Source: Actinomyces sp. B33 (lineage in GTDB: Bacteria > Actinomycetota > Actinomycetes > Actinomycetales > Actinomycetaceae). From it: a DNA stretch of 64,000 nucleotides. The notes under the pieces were generated by a model. The model was not told where the DNA came from and made no database searches. It saw only the letters and a program-made list of their open reading frames with translations. Location: NCBI RefSeq assembly GCF_028437565.1, contig NZ_JAMRYR010000001.1, forward strand, positions 372,001 through 436,000, in the 5' to 3' direction. Positions 46,644-55,454 of the stretch are shown piece after piece; the stretch's first letter is position 1, and each line of letters opens with the position of its first letter. Made by a program: the position numbers and the translations under genes.

Positions 46644-49463
46644 TCATCGTCGGGCGCTGCGGCGCAGGGCCGTTCCGGTGGCGATCAGGGCAGCGGCGAT
46701 GGCGAGGGGGAGGGCGAGGTCCCCGCCCGTCCGCGCCAGATCGGCCCCCGTCCGGGCGGGTGGCCGGGGCGCCTGCGGAGCGGGCGGGTCGGACCGGCGC
46801 CCCTCCGGCGGAGTCGGCGCCGGGGGCGCGGGCTGCGCGGGGTCGCTGGGCGGCGGAGTCGGCGCCGGGGGCGCGGGCTGCGCGGGGTCGCTGGGCGCCG
46901 GAGGCTCGGGAACGGGTGCGTGCGGGTCGTGAGACGGGGGCGGAGTCGGCTCGGGTTCTGCGCCCCGTCGCTGCACCGCCGTCACCTTCGCGAGTTGGAT
47001 GTCCGTGGGCGACACGGATCGGGCGGCGGGGAGAGCGGCGGCCCCGATCGCGTCCTGCGCGGGGGGCCTCGGGAAGACGATCTTGATGAAGCGCGTGTCC
47101 TCGGGCAGGTCGCGGGCGTCGAAGGTCGTGCGGGCGTAGGCCGGATGCGGCTCGACGAAGTTCTCGACGGTCGTCATGGCAACGGGCTCCCAGAGCTCTC
47201 CATCGGTCGAGCGCATGAGCGTGAAGTCGTGGGCCCCGTCGGCTCCCTCCCGGATCGAGTGCCCGTGCGCCAAGGCGTCGCCGCCGGGCCCTCTGAGGGT
47301 GTCGTTGCGGCCCTCGAGGGTCTGGTAGTACGTCGTGAGGTGAACGTCCTTGACAGCGGGGACCTCGTAGACGAGGGACTGCTCGCCCGAGGCGCCGTCG
47401 GCGACCGCGAGCCTGCTGGTCTCGTACCGGGGCTGCCCGCCGTAGAAGAAGTTGTCCTTGTCCTCGTCCTGGGCCTCCCCGGTGCTCAGCGCCCTCAATC
47501 CGCCGGTGCGGGACACGGGGCGCATGGCGTATCCGGTCTCCCCGCCGTTCTCGTCGAGGTCGTCGAAACGGACCGTGGGCTGGTCCTCCTTCTGGTAGAC
47601 GCGCACCCAGTCGATGAGGAACTCGCTGAACTGCTTGGTCTCCTGCTTGGACGGGTCGACGCTGCCGACCCATCCGCCGTTGACCTGGGTCTCCAGGATC
47701 GGGAACATCGGGCGGCTGTGCATGCCGTCGACCTCCTTGCCCTTCTGGGAGGAGAAGACGCGCCGACCGTCGATGAACCAGGTGATCCGCTCGGGGGACC
47801 ACTCGACTTCGAAGACGTGGAAGTCCTGGCTCCAGGCGATGGGGGAGATATTCTCGTGGCCGTCGGACCCCTTGGTGCTCCCGAGAACGCCGTAGTGGTT
47901 CGTCGTCCACGCGCCCCACGGGTTCTGCCCGAGGTACTCGAGGACGTCGATCTCGTCGTGCCCGGTCTCGTCCTGGGCGAGCATCCAGATCGCCGGCCAG
48001 ATGCCCTGGCTGTCGTTGGGCTTGGCCCGTACGGCCATGCGGCCGTGCTCGAAGGAGAATTTGTTCTTCGTCTCGACGCGCCCGGAGGACCACGTGACGT
48101 TGTCGCCGAGTTCCTGGTCCCCGTACCGATCCCAGCCGACGGCGTCGACGAGGGCCCTCGTCGTGTCGTGGTTGCGCGAGGAGATGGAGAGATAGGACTC
48201 TCCGCCCCGCTTCGCGATGCCCACGGCCGAGCGGGTGTAGATCGCGCCGTGGTTGGCCATCCCATCGATGATGTTCCACTTGTCCTCGTCCACGGCGTCG
48301 GCGTCGAATTCGTCGCTCCACACGAGGCTGGTGTATTCGCTGGCCGGGGGCGAGTACTCGGGGGCCCTCCCGTCGTCGGGGGCTCCCGTGCCCCAGATCT
48401 CGATCTCCCGGTATCGCGTGGGAGAGGACGGGTCCCGTTCAACGGTGAAGCGGACCGCGCCCGCCATGATGCCCTTGTCCTCGACGGGGATCTCGATCGG
48501 CTCCTCGCCGACCTCCACGTCGCGCCGCGAGTAGATGACGGCCCCGTGGGCGGACGATGCCAGCGGGCGCGCGTCGACGGTGATGCTCCGGTAGGTGCCC
48601 GGTTCGAGGGCGAGGACGACTTTCGAGAGCGCGTGGGGATCGCGGTACTCGAATTGGAGCCATCGCCTGCCCAGGCTGTTGTGCACGGCCGGCTCCCCGT
48701 CGAGGCGGCCGTCCGAGATCGCCGCGATGTTCGTCGGCTCGAGGCCGTAGACGTAGGGGGTCCTCCCGAGGGCGAGGTTGCGGGGCTCCTCCCGCGGGGC
48801 CTCCTCGCCGTCCTTGGGCGTCGCGAGGACCTCGATCTCGCGGAATCCGACCTTGTTGGAGTATCCGGACCAGGCGCGGTTGAAGTTCTCGATGAAGTGG
48901 CCCCTCTGCCACACGCGCACGTAGCGGGCCGTGACGGGCCCGGCCGGGGGCTCGATGACCTGCGGCTGGTAGTGGGAGTCCCGGGTCTCTCGGTAGTCGG
49001 CGGGACCGCCGATGACGGTCGAGGCGGCGAAGTCGGGGGTGTCCGAGGCCTCGACCGCGACGTTCTTGAAGGTGGAGCTCGCCGCGGGGTAGCCGTTGTG
49101 GAACAGGCGGATGCGCGAGATGTCGCGGGGCTCGCCGAGGTCGTATTGGAGGTAGACGTCCTGCCAGGCGTCGTATCCGTTGTTGTCGGAGGGGTTCCCG
49201 GTCTCCGCGCCCGCGAGGATCGTGGTGACGGCGGCGTCGGGGGAGTAGCCGGTGTCGCCGTCGGTCGCGGCGGAGGGGTTGAGGATGACGGCTTGCGGGG
49301 CGGTCGAGTCGCCGTCGCCGTGCGGGAGGACGGCGTTCGTCGTCGGAGTCCTGCCGAGGAGGACATTGACGAGGCGGGGCTCGTCCGCGAACGCTCGCAC
49401 GGGGGCGGCGATGAGGGCGAGCGCCGCCGCGCTCGCCAGGAGTGGGCGTATCAGTCGTGGCAT
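46644..49463 (-). CDS. Secreted, cell-wall-anchored GH16 glycan hydrolase with discoidin-like domains
   Basis: 939 residues. The order is signal peptide (LIRPLLASAAALALIAAPVRAFA); two beta-sandwich domains with discoidin/F5-8C character (about 30-230 and 235-395); a GH16 catalytic domain (about 405-640) with the active-site motif HDEIDVLEY near 499; a further beta-sandwich (to ~850); and a Pro-rich stalk with a perfect 15-residue repeat. The C-terminus is DLARTGGD, a hydrophobic segment, then RRSARR, an LAxTG-type sortase signal. GH16 members cut beta-1,3/1,4-glucans, galactans or related polymers; specificity unknown. ATG 49463 is the first codon giving a signal peptide. Confidence 0.9.
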   Translation of the reverse strand: MPRLIRPLLASAAALALIAAPVRAFADEPRLVNVLLGRTPTTNAVLPHGDGDSTAPQAVILNPSAATDGDTGYSPDAAVTTILAGAETGNPSDNNGYDAWQDVYLQYDLGEPRDISRIRLFHNGYPAASSTFKNVAVEASDTPDFAASTVIGGPADYRETRDSHYQPQVIEPPAGPVTARYVRVWQRGHFIENFNRAWSGYSNKVGFREIEVLATPKDGEEAPREEPRNLALGRTPYVYGLEPTNIAAISDGRLDGEPAVHNSLGRRWLQFEYRDPHALSKVVLALEPGTYRSITVDARPLASSAHGAVIYSRRDVEVGEEPIEIPVEDKGIMAGAVRFTVERDPSSPTRYREIEIWGTGAPDDGRAPEYSPPASEYTSLVWSDEFDADAVDEDKWNIIDGMANHGAIYTRSAVGIAKRGGESYLSISSRNHDTTRALVDAVGWDRYGDQELGDNVTWSSGRVETKNKFSFEHGRMAVRAKPNDSQGIWPAIWMLAQDETGHDEIDVLEYLGQNPWGAWTTNHYGVLGSTKGSDGHENISPIAWSQDFHVFEVEWSPERITWFIDGRRVFSSQKGKEVDGMHSRPMFPILETQVNGGWVGSVDPSKQETKQFSEFLIDWVRVYQKEDQPTVRFDDLDENGGETGYAMRPVSRTGGLRALSTGEAQDEDKDNFFYGGQPRYETSRLAVADGASGEQSLVYEVPAVKDVHLTTYYQTLEGRNDTLRGPGGDALAHGHSIREGADGAHDFTLMRSTDGELWEPVAMTTVENFVEPHPAYARTTFDARDLPEDTRFIKIVFPRPPAQDAIGAAALPAARSVSPTDIQLAKVTAVQRRGAEPEPTPPPSHDPHAPVPEPPAPSDPAQPAPPAPTPPPSDPAQPAPPAPTPPEGRRSDPPAPQAPRPPARTGADLARTGGDLALPLAIAAALIATGTALRRSARR
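46807..46896. repeat. 45-bp tandem repeat (two copies) in the GH16 stalk
   Basis: Two adjacent 45-bp units encode a repeated 15-residue Pro/Ala stalk unit (SDPAQPAPPAPTPP plus one residue). Such repeats can vary in number by slippage and adjust how far the enzyme stands off the wall. Confidence 0.8.
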
Positions 49464-49580
49464 GGGGTCTGGCGTCTTTCGTTCAGGCGGACGTCGTTGT
49501 CCGGGGTTGTTCGCTCCGAGGCGCACGGCTCCCGACAGCGCGCGGCCGATGCCGATGCGGCAATCACGGTGCAATGGGAA

Positions 49581-49588
49581 CGATACCA
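49581..49588. promoter_or_regulatory. CGATACCA half-site upstream of the GH16 gene
   Basis: Same octamer as the left half of the palindrome at 49671-49684, 90 bp away. A second site at such a distance is common for LacI-type repressors that loop DNA. Inference. Confidence 0.4.
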
Positions 49589-49659
49589 CTCTCTTGAGCA
49601 GAAGAACCTTCTTCTTGGAATTACTGAATGATTTATTGAAACCAAGACTCTCGAAGAGA

Positions 49660-49688
49660 TTGCATGAGATCGATACCATTGGTAAGGT
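49660..49688 (+). promoter_or_regulatory. Sugar-operon promoter with LacI-type operator in the spacer
   Basis: TTGCAT (49660-49665), a 17-bp spacer and TAAGGT (49683-49688) form a plausible plus-strand promoter for the ABC genes. The spacer contains the perfect 11-bp dyad TACCATTGGTA (49674-49684). An operator between -35 and -10 would let the LacI regulator encoded in the operon block transcription. Confidence 0.55.
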
Positions 49689-49801
49689 CTTCGCACGGGT
49701 CGAGCCGCTGCCCGCCGACCCGCCTCCACCATCGTCAGCCCGCCCGCGACCGACTCACCGGCGAGACCCCGCGGGCCATTCCTTCAAGGGAGAAGGTCTT
49801 C

Positions 49802-51148
49802 ATGACACATCACCGACTCGCCCCGGCGCTCGCCGCGGTCCTCCTGTCCGGCACCGCGGTCCTCGGGGCCTGCACCAATCCCACGGCCGGACCCGACCCC
49901 TCCTCCGACTCCCCCTCCGGGCGCTGGCCCGCCGCGACCACCCGGATCGAGGGGACGACCCTCACCCTGTGGGCCGCCCAGACGTCGAACAAGATCCCGC
50001 TCAAAGTCATCGAGGACTTCGAGAAGGCCACCGGGGCCACGGTCGAGGTCGTCACCGTCCCGGACAACTACGAGTCCAACGTCCAGACGAAGATCGCCAC
50101 CGGCGACCGGCCCGACCTCCTCTTCTGGCAGCCCGTCCCCTCCACACTGGCCGGCTTCGTCGCCCAGGACCTCCTCCAAGACCTCGACGGGGCCCCCTGG
50201 GTCGGCGACTACGCCGACGGCATCGCGGATGCGGGCGGCTCCTACAACGGCACTCGCTACGCCGCCCTCATCTCCTCCCCCGACGTCGAGGGCGTCTACT
50301 ACAACAAGAAGGTCTTCGAGGCCGCCGGCATCGCGTCGATCCCCGGGAACTGGGACGAGTTCATCGAGGCGGCCGAGACGATCAAGGCCGCGAGCGTCCC
50401 CGGGGTGGAGTCCCCCCTCTTCGAGATGGCGGGATCCCAGTGGGGAACCCAGTGGGCCGTCAACGTCCAGCTCGCCGAGGCCGCCAAGGACGGCCTGTGG
50501 GACCGGATCAACGCCAACGAGGACGCCTTCACCGGGCCCGACGTCCTCGGCGCGATCGAGGAGTACAAGGCCATGTTCGACCGGGGCCTGTACAACGCGG
50601 ACGCGGGGTCGGCCAAGGACACCGAGCAGTCGGCCGCCCTGTGGGAGGGGAGGACCGGCATGATCATCCAGACGAACGGCACCTTCAACGCGATCGCCGC
50701 CCTCGCCGGCAACGACAAGGCCTCCCTCGACGAGACGATCGGCTTCTTCCCCATCTCGAAGAAGGGCGCCATCGGGACCTCGATCCCGCAGCAGACCGGC
50801 GGCGTCGTCGCGTTCAAGTCGGGGGACGCCGGTCGCGAGGCCGCCGCCCGCCAGTTCCTCAGCTTCTGGATGTCCGACGGGTACGAGGCGTTCGTCAAGG
50901 ACCAGAACATCGTCTCCGTCCTCACGAGCGTCGAGACCCCCGACACGGTCCCCCAGGCCCTCCTCGACTCGGCCGCCTCCCTGAAGAACGCCGTCGGCTC
51001 CATGCAGTCGCAGGCGATCGCCAACCCGGACCTGTACCTCAACCTCGCGAACATGGTCAACGGCACCGTCACCCCCGAGGAGGCCGCCAGGGCCACTCAG
51101 GACCAGTTCGCCGAGATCGCCAAGGCCCAGGGGGCCGCGGGGTTCTAG
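49802..51148 (+). CDS. Sugar ABC transporter substrate-binding lipoprotein
   Basis: A 448-residue SBP_bac_1 family protein. The signal peptide has lipobox VLGAC (Cys about residue 22). A Ser/Pro linker precedes the binding fold with TLTLWAAQTSNKIPLKVIEDFEKATG and the hinge/ligand region GVYYNKKVFEAAGI. ATG 49802 follows GAGAAGG by 6 bases; upstream in-frame codons do not give a signal peptide. With the two permeases downstream and the alpha-galactosidase it suggests uptake of alpha-galactosides or a related oligosaccharide. No ATPase is encoded, so a shared MsmK-type ATPase elsewhere must power it. Confidence 0.9.
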   Translation: MTHHRLAPALAAVLLSGTAVLGACTNPTAGPDPSSDSPSGRWPAATTRIEGTTLTLWAAQTSNKIPLKVIEDFEKATGATVEVVTVPDNYESNVQTKIATGDRPDLLFWQPVPSTLAGFVAQDLLQDLDGAPWVGDYADGIADAGGSYNGTRYAALISSPDVEGVYYNKKVFEAAGIASIPGNWDEFIEAAETIKAASVPGVESPLFEMAGSQWGTQWAVNVQLAEAAKDGLWDRINANEDAFTGPDVLGAIEEYKAMFDRGLYNADAGSAKDTEQSAALWEGRTGMIIQTNGTFNAIAALAGNDKASLDETIGFFPISKKGAIGTSIPQQTGGVVAFKSGDAGREAAARQFLSFWMSDGYEAFVKDQNIVSVLTSVETPDTVPQALLDSAASLKNAVGSMQSQAIANPDLYLNLANMVNGTVTPEEAARATQDQFAEIAKAQGAAGF

Positions 51149-51239
51149 GACGGGACCAGACCACATCACCATCGAGAAGGCGTCGTCGGCGCGGAGCCCG
51201 CACCGGCCCCGCGCCGACGACGCCCATGGAGACGCAGCA

Positions 51240-52157
51240 ATGACGACAGCAACCGGCGAGAAAACGCGGTCCCGCGCCGGCGGGCCGCGACCGGCCCAGA
51301 GCCACCCGCTCGTCTTCCTCGTGCCCGCGGGGCTGATGCTCGCGGCCTTCTTCCTCCTGCCGACCGTGATGAACTTCGCCTACGCGTTCACCGACTGGTC
51401 GGCCTTCAAGAAGAGCATCGAGTTCAACGGCCTCGACAACCTCCGCACCCTCCTGTCCTCCGGGGCCCTCGTGGCCGACATCCGCATCACCCTGGTGTAC
51501 GCCCTCCTCGTCGCCGTGTTCCAGAACCTCTTCGGCCTGGCACTGGCCGTCCTCTTCGAGGAGGACACGCCCCTCAACAGGCTCGGCCGGACCCTCTTCT
51601 TCATCCCCGTCCTCATGTCCGCGCTCGCCGCCGGCTACATCTGGCAGGCGATCCTCACGACCCACGGGGCCCTCAACCAGATCGCCTCCTGGTTCAGCGG
51701 CCACGAGATCCGCATCGAATGGCTCGGGTCCCCCTCATGGACCCTCGTCATCCTCGCCGTCGTCCACGCCTGGAAGTGGATGGGGTTCTCCATGCTCACC
51801 TACCTCGCGGGCCTCAAGACCATCGATCACGAGATCCTCGAGGCCGCCCAGGTCGACGGGGCCCGCCCGACGGCCGTGTTCTGGCGGATCAAGTTCCCGC
51901 TCCTGGCCCCCGCCCTGACCTTCAACGTCGCCACCGCGCTGCTCGGCTCGATGAACTCCTTCGACATCGTCCAGTCCCTGACCAACGGCGGGCCCGGCGG
52001 GTCGACGGAGATCCTCAACCTCTTCATCTGGCGGACCTTCGGCAAGGGCCTGTACTCGCAGTCGACGACGATGAGCCTCGTCCTCTTCCTCCTCGTCTCC
52101 CTCATGGCCGTCCCCCTCATCACCGCGCTCCGCCGAAGGGAGAGCACGATCCTGTGA
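51240..52157 (+). CDS. Sugar ABC transporter permease (MalF/MsmF-type)
   Basis: A 305-residue permease with six membrane segments and the EAA loop EAAQVDGARPTAVFWRIKFPLLAP. It starts 91 bases after the binding-protein stop and overlaps the next permease by 4 bases. It forms the heterodimeric channel with the next product. Confidence 0.92.
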   Translation: MTTATGEKTRSRAGGPRPAQSHPLVFLVPAGLMLAAFFLLPTVMNFAYAFTDWSAFKKSIEFNGLDNLRTLLSSGALVADIRITLVYALLVAVFQNLFGLALAVLFEEDTPLNRLGRTLFFIPVLMSALAAGYIWQAILTTHGALNQIASWFSGHEIRIEWLGSPSWTLVILAVVHAWKWMGFSMLTYLAGLKTIDHEILEAAQVDGARPTAVFWRIKFPLLAPALTFNVATALLGSMNSFDIVQSLTNGGPGGSTEILNLFIWRTFGKGLYSQSTTMSLVLFLLVSLMAVPLITALRRRESTIL

Positions 52158-53005
52158 ACACCGCACCGACCCCGTCGCGCGCCCGCCTGACCCCCGGCGC
52201 CGTGCTGCACGCCCTGCTCGTCCTGACGGTGACGGCCTCGTTCCTCGGCGTGCCCCTGTGGGTGGCCGTCGTCACCGCCGGGAAGGACCAGGCCGAGGCC
52301 GTCGTCCCCGGTCTGGCGCTCCCCTCCTCCTGGCACCTGCTCGACAACATCCAGACCGTCATCGCCCAGGGGCGGATGGGGCCCGCAGCCCTGGGCAGCC
52401 TCGTCGTCACCATCCCGTCCGTCTTCCTCGCGCTCCTCTTCGGGTCGATGGCCTCGTGGGTCCTCGCCCGCCGCTCGTCGCGCGCGATGGCGGCCGTGTA
52501 CGCGGTGTTCATCTCCGGGGTCGTCCTCCCGCCGTCGATCATCACCTTGATGATGCTCCTGAGGATGACGGGACTCGCCGGAACCGCCGTCGGCATGGTG
52601 TGCGCCTACGTCGGCGTGTACCTGTCGATCGTCATCTTCTTCATCACCGGGTTCATCCGCACGATCCCGATCTCCCTGGAGGAGTCCGCCCGGATCGACG
52701 GGGCGGGGCCCGCGAGGGTGTTCTTCACGATCATCCTGCCGCTCCTGCGCCCCACGCTCGCATCGGCGACGATCCTCATCGTCCTGTACATCTGGAACGA
52801 CGTCTTCTACGCCCTGTTCATCCTCTCGGGCAAGATGAGCACGCTCCCGCTCAACTTGTACACTGTTGCCAGCGAAGGCCTGTACCTCAACAACTGGCAC
52901 TTGATCTTCTCCTACATCATCGTGATGACGCTGCCCCTGCTCGTCCTATTCGTCATCGGCCAGCGCAGGATCATCTCGGGCATCACGGGAGGTGCGGTGA
53001 AGTGA
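52154..53005 (+). CDS. Sugar ABC transporter permease (MalG/MsmG-type)
   Basis: A 283-residue permease with six membrane segments and the EAA loop EESARIDGAGPARVFFTIILPLLRP. The GTG start overlaps the stop of the first permease (GTGA), the usual coupling. The frame is open further upstream but there it only overlaps the other gene. Confidence 0.92.
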   Translation: MNTAPTPSRARLTPGAVLHALLVLTVTASFLGVPLWVAVVTAGKDQAEAVVPGLALPSSWHLLDNIQTVIAQGRMGPAALGSLVVTIPSVFLALLFGSMASWVLARRSSRAMAAVYAVFISGVVLPPSIITLMMLLRMTGLAGTAVGMVCAYVGVYLSIVIFFITGFIRTIPISLEESARIDGAGPARVFFTIILPLLRPTLASATILIVLYIWNDVFYALFILSGKMSTLPLNLYTVASEGLYLNNWHLIFSYIIVMTLPLLVLFVIGQRRIISGITGGAVK

Positions 53006-53051
53006 GAGCCCGCCGTCCCGCACCCGCACCCACGCGCTAAGGAACCAGCCG

Positions 53052-54098
53052 ATGCCCCCGAAGAGAGACCGGCGCCCCCCCGTCATCTCCGACGTCGCCG
53101 CGTGCGCGGGAGTCTCGGTGTCGACCGTGTCCCGCTACCTCAATCACTCCTCGCACCTGAGCGAGGACAGCGCGAGGCGGATCGCCCGGGCGATCGACCT
53201 GCTCGGATACCGTCCGAGCTCCTTCGCCCGCGGCCTCAAGGGATCGACGATGAGGCTCATCGCGGTCCTCGCGTCGAACACGGCCCTCCTGGGATCGGCC
53301 GTCACCATCCAGGGCATCGAGGACGAGGCGCGGGTGCGCCGCCACTCGGTGATGATCTCCAAGCTCGACGACTCGACGCCCTCGTCCCTGGCCGAGACGA
53401 TGAGCACGGTCCTGGACCTCAACCCGAGCGGGGTCGTCGTCCTGCGCTACGACGCGGTCGCCGAGAAGGCCCTGGCCTTCCTGCCGGATGCTCTGCCGGT
53501 CGTCGTCATCGGCGGGCGGCAGGGCGACGGGCACGACCGGGTGTCCCTGTGCGAGAAGGAGGGCGGCCGGGCCCTCACCGACTACCTCCTGTCCCTGGGG
53601 CACTCGACCGTTCACCACGTCCAGGTGCCGACCCGCACCGATGGGATGAGCCGTTCGGACGGGTGGGAGTCGTCGCTGCGGGCCCACGGGGCGCCGGTGC
53701 CCCACGCCATGCGCTGCGGGTGGGAGGCCGAGTCGGCTCGCGCGCTGGGCCGCGAACTCGCGTCGGCGCGGGAGGTGACCGCAGTCTTCGCGGGCAACGA
53801 CGAGCTGGCGATGGGGCTGATCCGGGGCCTTGAGGAGGCCGGCCGCCGGGTTCCCGGGGACGTCAGCGTCGTCGGCTTCGACGATCACCCGCTGTCGGGC
53901 ATATGGAATCCGGGCTTGACGACGTTCCGTCAGGATTTCACGCGCGCCGGGCGAAGCGCGGTCGGGCTGCTCCTGGAGAGGATCGCGGCTAGGGCCGCGG
54001 GGGAGGACCCGCCCCCGCGGGTCCTCGACGTTCCCGGGGAGCTCGTCGTGCGGGAGTCGTCGCGGGCGCCCGGCCGAGACGGCGCGCGGGCCGGGTGA
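53052..54098 (+). CDS. LacI-family transcriptional regulator of the sugar locus
   Basis: A 348-residue LacI/GalR protein. The N-terminal helix-turn-helix reads ISDVAACAGVSVSTVSRYLNHSSHLSEDS and is followed by the hinge helix, then a periplasmic-binding-like effector domain (about 65-335) with VSVVGFDDHPLSGIWNPGLTT. AAGGAA lies 8 bases before ATG 53052. Genes of this kind usually repress the adjacent transporter and hydrolases until the sugar binds; the palindrome at 49674-49684 is its likely target. Its stop overlaps the SprT-like gene start. Confidence 0.9.
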   Translation: MPPKRDRRPPVISDVAACAGVSVSTVSRYLNHSSHLSEDSARRIARAIDLLGYRPSSFARGLKGSTMRLIAVLASNTALLGSAVTIQGIEDEARVRRHSVMISKLDDSTPSSLAETMSTVLDLNPSGVVVLRYDAVAEKALAFLPDALPVVVIGGRQGDGHDRVSLCEKEGGRALTDYLLSLGHSTVHHVQVPTRTDGMSRSDGWESSLRAHGAPVPHAMRCGWEAESARALGRELASAREVTAVFAGNDELAMGLIRGLEEAGRRVPGDVSVVGFDDHPLSGIWNPGLTTFRQDFTRAGRSAVGLLLERIAARAAGEDPPPRVLDVPGELVVRESSRAPGRDGARAG

Positions 54099-54613
54099 AC
54101 CGGGAGCGGGCGAAGCGCCAGGCGCGGGCGCTCATGGACGCCGCCCGGCTGACCGACTGGGCTTTCCGCTTCGACCGGGCGAAGCGCCGCGCCGGGTCGT
54201 GCACCCATGCGACGCGGACGATCACCCTGTCGGGCCCGCTCGTCGACGTGTACGACGAGGAGACGGTGCGCGGGGTGATCCTCCACGAGATCGCCCACGC
54301 GCTCGTCGGCCCGGACCACCATCACGACGCCGTGTGGCGCAGGGCGGCGCGCGGACTCGGCGCCCCGGATGCCGCGCGCCTGCCCGCGGACCTGCCGAGG
54401 CCGCAGGAGCCGTGGGTCGGCACGTGCCCGGCGTGCGGGGCCCAGCGCCGCCTGTTCCGCGCGCCCCGGCGGGTGAGTGCGTGCGGGGCGTGCTCGCGGG
54501 TCTTCGACCCGGGGCGGATCCTCGCGTGGACGTTCGAGGGGTCTCCCGCGGACCCCGGCGGCTCCTACGCGAAAGAGCTGCGGTCGATCCTGCGCGGCCG
54601 TCGCCGCGCCTGA
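54095..54613 (+). CDS. SprT-like zinc metalloprotease-domain protein
   Basis: 172 residues. A basic N-terminal helix is followed by the SprT-like core with zinc motif VILHEIAHALVGPDHHHDAVW (HEIAH near 64, distal His further on), then a zinc-ribbon with GTCPACGAQ and SACGACSR. Eukaryotic Spartan proteins of this class cut DNA-protein crosslinks; bacterial SprT-like proteins are little characterised. The GTG start overlaps the lacI stop by 4 bases. Link to the sugar operon is probably only positional. Confidence 0.85.
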   Translation: MNRERAKRQARALMDAARLTDWAFRFDRAKRRAGSCTHATRTITLSGPLVDVYDEETVRGVILHEIAHALVGPDHHHDAVWRRAARGLGAPDAARLPADLPRPQEPWVGTCPACGAQRRLFRAPRRVSACGACSRVFDPGRILAWTFEGSPADPGGSYAKELRSILRGRRRA

Positions 54614-54840
54614 CGGGGGACGCCCCGCCCCCCGGACTGGCCCTGCCGGCTCCCCTCCCGTCCGACCGGCCTCGCCCCCCGCCCTCGCGACAGCCCGGAC
54701 AACCGGCTTGCCCGGCCCGCCTCGTCGATCCCGTCCCTGATGAGAGGGGTTCGCGGGGGACGAGGGGGGCGGGCGCGTGTGGGAGACTAGGTGCACCACA
54801 TCGTGCGGCGGGCCGCCCCCGCCCGGGATACAGGAGCGAT

Positions 54841-55398
54841 ATGACGGATCAGACGGCCGGCGCCGGGACGGGCGCCGTGAACACCGAAGCGTCGACGGCG
54901 CCCGATCGCGAGGTTCTCACGTGGGACCTGTTCGGCGAGGCGTCCCGCGAGCTCACCAGCCGGATCGTCGACTCCGGGTGGATCCCCGACCTCATCGTCG
55001 CGATCGCCCGGGGCGGGCTGATCCCGGCCGGGGCGATCTCGTACGCGATGGACGTCAAGGCCGTCGGCACCATGAACGTCGAGTTCTACACGGGCATCGG
55101 CGAGACCCTCGACGAGCCCCACCTGCTGCCCCCGTTGATGGACGTGTCGGCGATGGACGGCAAGCGCGTCCTCGTCGTCGACGACGTCGCGGATTCGGGC
55201 AAGACCCTGAAGATGGTCATGGACCTCATCGACGAGCACGGGCTGTCCCTCGACGGCGAGACCCAGGTCAAGGTCGACGCCCGGTGCGCGGTCATCTACC
55301 GGAAGCCGGCGTCGATCATCGACCCGGATTACGTGTGGCGCGAAACGGACCAGTGGATCAACTTCCCCTGGTCGACGCTGCCGGTCATCCGGCCCTGA
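54841..55398 (+). CDS. Phosphoribosyltransferase family protein
   Basis: A 185-residue type I phosphoribosyltransferase fold. LIVAIARGGLIPAGAISYAM precedes the PRPP loop VLVVDDVADSGKTLKM. The C-terminus ends DYVWRETDQWINFPWSTLPVI, the pattern of xanthine/guanine/hypoxanthine-type transferases and of the uncharacterised COG2236 group, to which I think it belongs. It transfers phosphoribose to, or salvages, a purine-like base; the exact substrate is not decided. ATG 54841 has AGGAG 4 bases upstream. Confidence 0.85.
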   Translation: MTDQTAGAGTGAVNTEASTAPDREVLTWDLFGEASRELTSRIVDSGWIPDLIVAIARGGLIPAGAISYAMDVKAVGTMNVEFYTGIGETLDEPHLLPPLMDVSAMDGKRVLVVDDVADSGKTLKMVMDLIDEHGLSLDGETQVKVDARCAVIYRKPASIIDPDYVWRETDQWINFPWSTLPVIRP

Positions 55399-55454
55399 CG
55401 TCGAGCGGCGATGAGCGCGTCGGGCGTCGATCGCATCCGTCGGGGAGGCCCGCG

